NCBI GenBank assembly: GCA_030614915.1
Contig: JAUXAG010000010.1
Location: 36,580 to 100,579, forward strand
From: Actinomycetes bacterium
GTDB lineage: Bacteria; Planctomycetota; Phycisphaerae; JAACET01
Reading direction: 5' to 3'
Length of the DNA: 64,000 nt
The notes beneath the pieces were generated by a model that made no database searches, was not told where the DNA came from, and saw only the letters and a list, made by a program, of their open reading frames with translations. This document shows positions 58,556 through 64,000 of this stretch, piece after piece (within the stretch, counting starts at the first letter, position 1; every line of letters begins with the position of its first letter). The translations under genes were made by a program, and so were the position numbers.

Positions 58556-58981
58556 ATGTCCAGAGGTAAGGTGGTAAAGTCTAGCAAAGTCATGCCGTTT
58601 ACGCTGCCAGAGTTAGAAGGATACGAGTCCAGAATGCTCATCGACGTGTTCAACGCGGGCTCCGAGAAAATGCAACTGAATCATGGCACTCTTAAGGGTG
58701 GGGCCTTTACGCCGGGTGGTGCCCACGCAGGCCATGACGAGATTTATATCGTATTGAGCGGTGCAGCGATATTGAATCTGGATAACGTTGAATACGATAT
58801 CGAGAAGGGTACGGTAGTATTTATACCCGGGGACACATTCCATTCGCTCAAGAACAAAAGCCAAACGGAGGACCTCGAAATTATCACCGTTTGGCCCGGA
58901 CAACCGGCTCCCGGCGCCAATGGAATCTACGACATGCGCAAAGAAGCATGGGGCACTACGTATCGCGAAATTGAAGAATAA
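58556..58981 (+). CDS. cupin-domain protein
   Basis: 141 residues. Cupin motif 1 is 'GGAHAGHDEIYIVLSGAAIL' (His, His, Glu metal ligands) and motif 2 'VFIPGDTFHSLKN' (His). AAAGGAG lies before the ATG at 58556; the longer frame overlapping the VOC gene is rejected. Small cupins of this type act as sugar isomerases, lyases or sensors. Co-transcribed with VOC and SDR genes. Confidence 0.8.
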   Translation: MSRGKVVKSSKVMPFTLPELEGYESRMLIDVFNAGSEKMQLNHGTLKGGAFTPGGAHAGHDEIYIVLSGAAILNLDNVEYDIEKGTVVFIPGDTFHSLKNKSQTEDLEIITVWPGQPAPGANGIYDMRKEAWGTTYREIEE

Positions 58982-59012
58982 TTTCTGCTTTTTTGAAAAA
59001 AAGGTAATAAAA

Positions 59013-59819
59013 ATGTCAGAACGTAAGACTCGTTTCGACCTTGAAAATAAGATTGCGATTGTAACCGGCGGTTCAGAGGGGATAGGCAAAGCCACCGCGA
59101 AAGAGTTTGTCCGCAGTGGGGCAAAGGTTGTGATATGCGCCAGACGCAAGGAGATAGGCGAAGCGACAGCTAAAGAACTTGGCGAGTCGGCGACTTTTAT
59201 TCCCTGCGACATAAGCAGCCTCGAACAGGTGCGTAATCTTGTGGGTCAAACTGCCGATAAATTCGGGCGGCTCGACGTGATGGTCAACAATGCCGGCTAT
59301 AACTCCAGCCAGCCTAAAGATCGTGTTACTGCGGACAAGTATCCCATCGAGACCTGGGAGAGGATAATTAGTGTAGATCTTAACGGCACATTCTACTGTT
59401 GCCAGGAAGCGGCCAAAGTGATGGTCAAGCAAAAGTCCGGCAGCATAATAAATATTGCCTCGGTTGCGGGTGTAGTGGCCCTTCGCCTGCAGGTGGGTTT
59501 CGTGGCTGCCAAGGCAGCTATAATCAAGATGACCGAAGCCATGGCCTGTGAACTTGCTCCCATGGGCCTACGCGTGAATACGGTATCGCCGGGCTCGACA
59601 TTGACGGAAGGCACTCGCAAACTCTTCTACGGTGAGAACAGCACCTTCAGGCAAAATGCCGACAGGGTAATATCGTTCATTCCTCAGGGCCGGCCCGGAG
59701 AAGCCGAGGAAATTGCCGACGCCATTGCCTTTCTGGCTTCCGATGCGGCCTCCTACATAAATGGCCAGAATATCATTGTCGACGGCGGATGGACCTGCGG
59801 ATTCAACAGAGACTTTTAA
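59013..59819 (+). CDS. short-chain dehydrogenase/reductase (SDR)
   Basis: 268 residues. Cofactor motif TGGSEGIGKA, NNAGYN, 'INIASVAG' with the catalytic Ser, and a C-terminal 'INGQNIIVDGGWTCG'. At the usual Tyr-x-x-x-Lys place the sequence is 'LQVGFVAAKAAIIKM': the Lys is present but Tyr is replaced by Phe, an unusual change that questions normal SDR chemistry. ATG at 59013 after AAGGTAATAAAA. It overlaps nothing and is followed by a LarA-family gene within 15 bp. Confidence 0.82.
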   Translation: MSERKTRFDLENKIAIVTGGSEGIGKATAKEFVRSGAKVVICARRKEIGEATAKELGESATFIPCDISSLEQVRNLVGQTADKFGRLDVMVNNAGYNSSQPKDRVTADKYPIETWERIISVDLNGTFYCCQEAAKVMVKQKSGSIINIASVAGVVALRLQVGFVAAKAAIIKMTEAMACELAPMGLRVNTVSPGSTLTEGTRKLFYGENSTFRQNADRVISFIPQGRPGEAEEIADAIAFLASDAASYINGQNIIVDGGWTCGFNRDF

Positions 59820-59833
59820 TATCTCAATGGCTC

Positions 59834-61093
59834 ATGTTGCATAAATTTCCATATGAAGACTTCGAAGCCCTAGAAATACCTGATGCCAATGTTGATGCCG
59901 TTTACACGCTTGGCGAATCATCGGCCAAAGCTTCGGGCGAGCAGATTATCAGAAAGGCCTTGGAGACGCCTATTGGCTGTGAGCGACTTCGTGATCAAGT
60001 TCAGGCGGGAATGAAAATCACGATAGCTGTCGACGACAGCCGCCGAAGCACGCGCGCGGAATTAATGCTTCCGCTGGTCTTAGAAGAAATTGCATCTGCT
60101 GGCGTGAGCAATGAAGAGGTAACAGTTTTTGTGGCCTTGGGCACACATCGGCCCATGAGCGATGATGAATTGCGAGCCAAATACACAAATGAGGTGGTAG
60201 ATAATTACCGAATCGTCAATCCCGACTGGAAGGACAGATCTGCTTACGCTCAGGTAGGTCGCTCGGGCCGAGGATTTGATATTAAGGTGCACGAAGAGAT
60301 ATTGAAGGCTGATTACGTTGTTGGAGTCGGCCAAACAATAGCGCATATGATCGCGGGATTCGGCGGCGGTTGTAAGATTGTCAATCCGGGCTGTTCAGAC
60401 AGCGAGACCATCGGCGAGATGCACTGGATGTGCACCAGGGTGCCCGAGGGCAAACTTTTTGCTGTTCGCGAAAACGTGGTCCGGGATTTGATAGACGAAG
60501 TGGCCCTGGAGGCGGGACTGAAGTTTATTGTCAATGAGGTCCCGGGCAGCAAGGGAATAGCTGGGGTTTTCGCAGGTCATCCTCTTGAGGCCCACAAAAG
60601 GGCGTGCGAATTTGCGAAAAGCGCCTGCAAGGTTAAGATACGAAAAAAGGCTGATATCGTCCTGGCTGACGCTTATCCGGCAGACATCGACTTCTGGCAG
60701 GCACTAAAGGGACTAAACGCAGCCTATGGTGCAGTAAGGGATGGTGGCACGGTCATTCTGGTGACGACCTGCCCCGAAGGGGCCTGTTCACAACACGAAG
60801 AGGTGACTAAATATGGATATTCGCTTTCACTGGATGAGATCAGATCGATGGTGGCTGCGGGTACTCTTGATAAGATAGTCGGGGCCAATTTATATCTTGG
60901 CCGACAGCTAGTAAAAAGAGCGGATACCATATTGGTTACAACAGGTATTTCAAAAAAAGATACGCGAGCGATGGGCTTTGGTTGGGCCAAGAGCCCGGCT
61001 GAAGCCTTGAAGATGGCCTTTGACAAACATGGTACTTCAGCCAGGGTAAACGTGCTATATAAGGCCTCGAAGATGATCTGTACAGTTGAATGA
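59834..61093 (+). CDS. LarA-family (DUF2088) nickel-pincer racemase-like protein
   Basis: About 419 residues. 'AVDDSRRSTRAELMLPLVLE' and 'VALGTHRPMSDDEL' match the N-terminal domain of lactate racemase LarA; 'KADYVVGVGQTIAHMIAGFG' followed by GGCKIVNPGCS holds the His and Lys (KIVNPG) region to which the nickel-pincer cofactor attaches in LarA. Relatives racemise or epimerise 2-hydroxy acids, including sugar acids. No larB/larC/larE cofactor genes are here. ATG 59834 preferred over an upstream start overlapping the SDR. Confidence 0.83.
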   Translation: MLHKFPYEDFEALEIPDANVDAVYTLGESSAKASGEQIIRKALETPIGCERLRDQVQAGMKITIAVDDSRRSTRAELMLPLVLEEIASAGVSNEEVTVFVALGTHRPMSDDELRAKYTNEVVDNYRIVNPDWKDRSAYAQVGRSGRGFDIKVHEEILKADYVVGVGQTIAHMIAGFGGGCKIVNPGCSDSETIGEMHWMCTRVPEGKLFAVRENVVRDLIDEVALEAGLKFIVNEVPGSKGIAGVFAGHPLEAHKRACEFAKSACKVKIRKKADIVLADAYPADIDFWQALKGLNAAYGAVRDGGTVILVTTCPEGACSQHEEVTKYGYSLSLDEIRSMVAAGTLDKIVGANLYLGRQLVKRADTILVTTGISKKDTRAMGFGWAKSPAEALKMAFDKHGTSARVNVLYKASKMICTVE

Positions 61094-61223
61094 TCAGACG
61101 GAGTCATGGAACTCAAGGATAGCATATCACAAACGCAGGTTTCGGAGGGTGAAATAATGATTCATTCCGCGTCCCTATTTAGAATCCATGTGACGGGGGT
61201 CAGTTTCTAGCGACAACTACATT

Positions 61224-63569
61224 TCAGTCCCGCTTAGTTTCCAAAGACCCAGGATCGGTGATGGCATCAGCCTTGAACCAGCCACAAAGCCCATTCACCT
61301 GATCGGGCATGACTGCTTTGTCGCCGCCCGAATAAGTCGTATGCAGCCTGAACTTCTCTGCCAAATAGGAACCAACTCCGTCAGCCACCCCATCTGTCAA
61401 AGCACGATCATAAACGATGACCTCCCCAACGACCATATCCGCGGTGAAAAGGGATCCTCCGATACTAATAGCTCCCGGCTGAACGTTGGGTCTCCTAGAA
61501 CTGCTGGTTTCACTGAGGGGCATCTCTTTGCCATCTATCCAGAGGCTTGTTGTCTCATTAATAGGGCCGGGCCTCTTTCTGATGCAAATGATCGTCGGCT
61601 TGTCAAAGTGATCCTTGAATGAACCGTCCGCGGTAACAGCATCAGCCCCCCAACCTGTTGCCCAGTCCAGCCTGCCAGATTGTATTTGAATGGCCGAGCC
61701 TCGGCCTATTTTATACAGATCCCCCCATCTCAATAGACAACTACCCTCCTTTTTTACAGTCCCTACAAAAAACAGAGTGAACGCGCAGTCCCCGCTTGGT
61801 ACGGCGGCGCCGGGCAAGATCGGAACAGTCATTGCGGTTCGGCTCGCAAAGTGTACACCGGGCAGACCATTAATGACATTGCTGAGGTATTTTGGACGTT
61901 TACGCTCGACCTCAACTTTAACTTCGGTTAGTCTTTGCTCCGTCCTGCCCCAGCACTCGTTGACGTCGCGGATACGACGGAGCACCTCGGGCGATTCTCC
62001 CGCTCCCATCTGCATCGCTTGACCAAGCAGCCCTCTGATTGTTTTGAGCACCTCGGGCGTATATGTCAGGCTTGCGTGTGGAATGCCCCACATTCCGCCG
62101 TGCTTTGGATTGGCCTCCAGGGCCTTGGCGCACTCCATGTAAAAAGCAAGCATCGGCTCAGCCGCCGCCCCGAAAAGCTTCTGGCAGGCCGGCCGCAGAA
62201 TCTGCTCAGCCGTAAGCTCCGTATCCCACATCCCCTTGGCCATGACATAATGCAAAGGCCACTGGATCGGAGAGTCTTCGATCGTCGCAAAGGCCGCACC
62301 TTCACAATACATATACTTGATGCCCTGGGCCTTGTGGTATCGCAGATCGCGTAAGGCCGCGTCGCCCAGGAACGCCGGAACATGTTTGTAGCCGCCCCAG
62401 GTAGTCATGTAGTACTCATAGATCCCGGTTACTTCAGCGCCGCTAGCCCGCCATGCTGCCAGGTTTTCCAGCCAGGGTTTCTTGCTCGGACAGGATGCAT
62501 TATCTAGCGAATGAGCCCTGCAGGAACTATTGATGACGAACACAACGACCCCGGGCCCGGATTTGACCCGCTTGGGGGCCTCCATCGTGGCGAGGAAAGC
62601 TATGGTCGCCACGGATTTATCAGGATGGGTCTTGCGTAATTCACGCACCACTGCATTGCAAAAGGACAGCGTCTGCCCCCCGGGATTTTCGCCGAGTTTT
62701 TTACACTCTGGGCATTTGCAGAACCCAGTAGAGTCGTTTGCACTTAGGCTGAACATTACCTGGCTCGGATCGTTGTCAAAATGTGCACGCGCGAGCTTGA
62801 CCGCTCTGGCCACAACCTCCGGATTGGAAAAGCATATCTGTGTCCCCCTGCTGGCTGTTCGCTGCCCGTCGACCAGGGCAAAGTACTCGGGGTGTTCCTC
62901 AAAGAGGCTGAGCGGAATAATATTTTCGTAATTATGCGTTATGTGAAGCGGTATGCCGCCCATGCCCCAGGAAGGCTTATCAAAGTCGCGATCGCTACGG
63001 GCCCAAAAGAAAGTTGAGCGAGACTCGAAGACAGGTGAAGAATCGATGGTGATATCATCGAAGACTACTTTGTCCGTCTTTGGTACCACATGCCAATTAG
63101 GATCCGGCCCAAAACATTCGCATCCCAGCTTTTCCAGAAACATGTCTACAGCGTATCTTGTGCCCGTGTAAGCCAGAGCGTCATTGCCTGCAAGCACAAT
63201 ATCCTTGCCGACTTTTTTCACGATGACTCGCTCACCCCCCGGGTAGCTCTGGACAATGTCGATACCCACGGTCTGAGCTGCCCGCGGACCGAGAAGCACG
63301 CGCCCGCGATCCGCCGGGGCTTGCGACAGCGTCTCAATGGGTAAAGAAACGCCTGTCATTCGCCCAAGGAAGTGCTGAAGTCTCTTTGCTGCGGCAAGCT
63401 CCTTATCAGTTGGGACCTCGGCGTATGTGATTGTCATACGCGCCTTGCCGTCACTGATAACGACGGTGTCAGCTGCCATCACACACACACCAGCAGCGAT
63501 CAAGAATATTCCCTGAGAAAGTATCACTAACAAGAGTTTCATCTTCCACGGGTGGATTTTCTTAGACAT
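61224..63569 (-). CDS. secreted DUF4838 glycan-associated protein with C-terminal LamG-like domain
   Basis: About 781 residues. Signal peptide (~10-32), an alpha-glucuronidase N-terminal-like segment ('ELAAAKRLQHFLGRMTG'), a TIM-barrel-like DUF4838 core with 'FWARSDRDFDKPSWGMGG' and 'CKCPECKKLGENPGG', and a C-terminal sandwich ('SLWIDGKEMPLSE', 'VIVYDRALTD') of LamG/concanavalin type. DUF4838 proteins are abundant in planctomycetes and thought to act on polysaccharides. AAGGAGG before the ATG at 63569 decides the start against the longer frame. Confidence 0.82.
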   Translation of the reverse strand: MSKKIHPWKMKLLLVILSQGIFLIAAGVCVMAADTVVISDGKARMTITYAEVPTDKELAAAKRLQHFLGRMTGVSLPIETLSQAPADRGRVLLGPRAAQTVGIDIVQSYPGGERVIVKKVGKDIVLAGNDALAYTGTRYAVDMFLEKLGCECFGPDPNWHVVPKTDKVVFDDITIDSSPVFESRSTFFWARSDRDFDKPSWGMGGIPLHITHNYENIIPLSLFEEHPEYFALVDGQRTASRGTQICFSNPEVVARAVKLARAHFDNDPSQVMFSLSANDSTGFCKCPECKKLGENPGGQTLSFCNAVVRELRKTHPDKSVATIAFLATMEAPKRVKSGPGVVVFVINSSCRAHSLDNASCPSKKPWLENLAAWRASGAEVTGIYEYYMTTWGGYKHVPAFLGDAALRDLRYHKAQGIKYMYCEGAAFATIEDSPIQWPLHYVMAKGMWDTELTAEQILRPACQKLFGAAAEPMLAFYMECAKALEANPKHGGMWGIPHASLTYTPEVLKTIRGLLGQAMQMGAGESPEVLRRIRDVNECWGRTEQRLTEVKVEVERKRPKYLSNVINGLPGVHFASRTAMTVPILPGAAVPSGDCAFTLFFVGTVKKEGSCLLRWGDLYKIGRGSAIQIQSGRLDWATGWGADAVTADGSFKDHFDKPTIICIRKRPGPINETTSLWIDGKEMPLSETSSSRRPNVQPGAISIGGSLFTADMVVGEVIVYDRALTDGVADGVGSYLAEKFRLHTTYSGGDKAVMPDQVNGLCGWFKADAITDPGSLETKRD

Positions 63570-63729
63570 GGCTAAATACCTCCTTAGTTTGTCCTCGAAC
63601 GTTGGAGGAGCTTCCAGGCCCGCATAGGCCGCAACCGCCAAACACTCGTCGCCTGTCTCCATGACGCCGCCACACAGCGGCAATGCTATGTATGTTCCGG
63701 GATTCTGCTCAAAGAAAGACCAACAAACC

Positions 63730-64000
63730 CTAACCAGCGGGTTTCGGTCTCCAACCGAGGATTTCCCAACCTATCCTGGGGACCCAATGTCTGAGCGACT
63801 CGTCAAAGTATTCCGGGTCTATTCGATTGACCTCCTCGACGTGGCCATCAACGAAAGTAACTTCCATCAGATTGTCCCCGTGCATTCCGCATGGATCTGG
63901 AGCCCACCCTGCTAAATTTGTAATAAACGTCTTAAAATCGTACTGGTTAGCATAACTATAAACTGTGTTATAATCCAGCGTCATGATTAGACGTGAGGGG
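63730..64000 (-). CDS. type II secretion/pseudopilin-like protein, C-terminal part with H-X-DG box (cut by window end)
   Basis: The frame runs off the right edge, so the ATG at 63984 is probably internal. The visible part has 'CGMHGDNLMEVTFVDGHVEE', the histidine and DG of the H-X9-DG box found at the C terminus of planctomycete/lentisphaeral prepilin-like proteins (here with ten residues between). The N-terminal prepilin cleavage site would lie outside the window. Located 160 bp upstream of the DUF4838 gene, likely in one operon. Confidence 0.75.
   Translation of the reverse strand, partial: PSRLIMTLDYNTVYSYANQYDFKTFITNLAGWAPDPCGMHGDNLMEVTFVDGHVEEVNRIDPEYFDESLRHWVPRIGWEILGWRPKPAG

Overview
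The window looks like an anaerobic, polysaccharide- and sugar-degrading bacterium of the Planctomycetota (Phycisphaerae/Sedimentisphaerales-like). This is inferred from a pseudopilin with a C-terminal H-Xn-DG box at the right edge, a DUF4838 glycan protein, a sulfatase-like protein fused to TPRs, VCBS/FG-GAP and S1C exported proteins, an ECF sigma/anti-sigma pair whose anti-sigma carries a pseudopilin-like tail, a tungsten aldehyde:ferredoxin oxidoreductase, frequent TTG/GTG starts and tRNAs without an encoded CCA. No rRNA or CRISPR locus is present. The taxonomy could not be checked by search.

Layout. 0-8.5 kb: tail of a class II aldolase, a DinG-type helicase, then a strong promoter with a ~270-nt leader feeding two ABC exporter half-transporters (one consensus and one degenerate ATP site by motif) and an HlyD-type adaptor. 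8.5-8.8 kb: a 310-bp inverted-repeat element exactly between two convergent stop codons. 8.8-15 kb: a non-phosphorylating L-fucose-type pathway (SDR, aldo/keto reductase, FucU mutarotase, lactonase, zinc dehydrogenase, metal-dependent amidohydrolase-fold enzyme) with remnants of a LarA-like gene and of a glycoside hydrolase. 15-15.6 kb: decayed IS1380 transposase. 15.8-28 kb: sulfatase-TPR protein, a damaged tRNA-Ser(GGA), mobA, and exported proteins (ClpP-like NfeD protease, VCBS protein, LolA-like protein, HtrA-like protease, DUF3352-like protein). 28-35 kb: CheD, two-component system, Ser/Thr kinase, deoxyhypusine-synthase-like protein, tRNA-Val. 35-46.5 kb: envelope proteins, radical SAM protein, sigma/anti-sigma pair, hybrid histidine kinase, M48 protease, tadA. 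46.7-47.5 kb: tRNA-Ser(CGA) followed by two tandem copies of a palindromic element, then a lone Flp pilin. 47.8-51.5 kb: glycosyltransferase, adenylate-forming enzyme, a 58-aa gene and a beta-barrel protein. 52-61 kb: fused 2-oxoacid dehydrogenase E1 and tungsten oxidoreductase on the minus strand, divergent from a GntR/FCD regulator with aldose-epimerase-like, VOC, cupin, SDR and LarA-family genes. 61-64 kb: DUF4838 protein and a partial pseudopilin.

The most unusual content is non-coding: (i) a proliferating terminator-like hairpin (CCCCCAGG-TTTAT-CCTGGGGG) in 34-bp tandem arrays and inside a MITE-like element that has inverted ends and 8-bp target duplications, and which also supplies 3' ends and stop codons to neighbouring genes; (ii) a 72-bp palindromic element bounded by 19-bp copies of a tRNA-Ser 3' end, with a chimeric tRNA-Ser elsewhere that looks like its recombination product; (iii) a duplicated promoter-plus-signal-peptide cassette that puts two unrelated exported proteins under the same control sequence.
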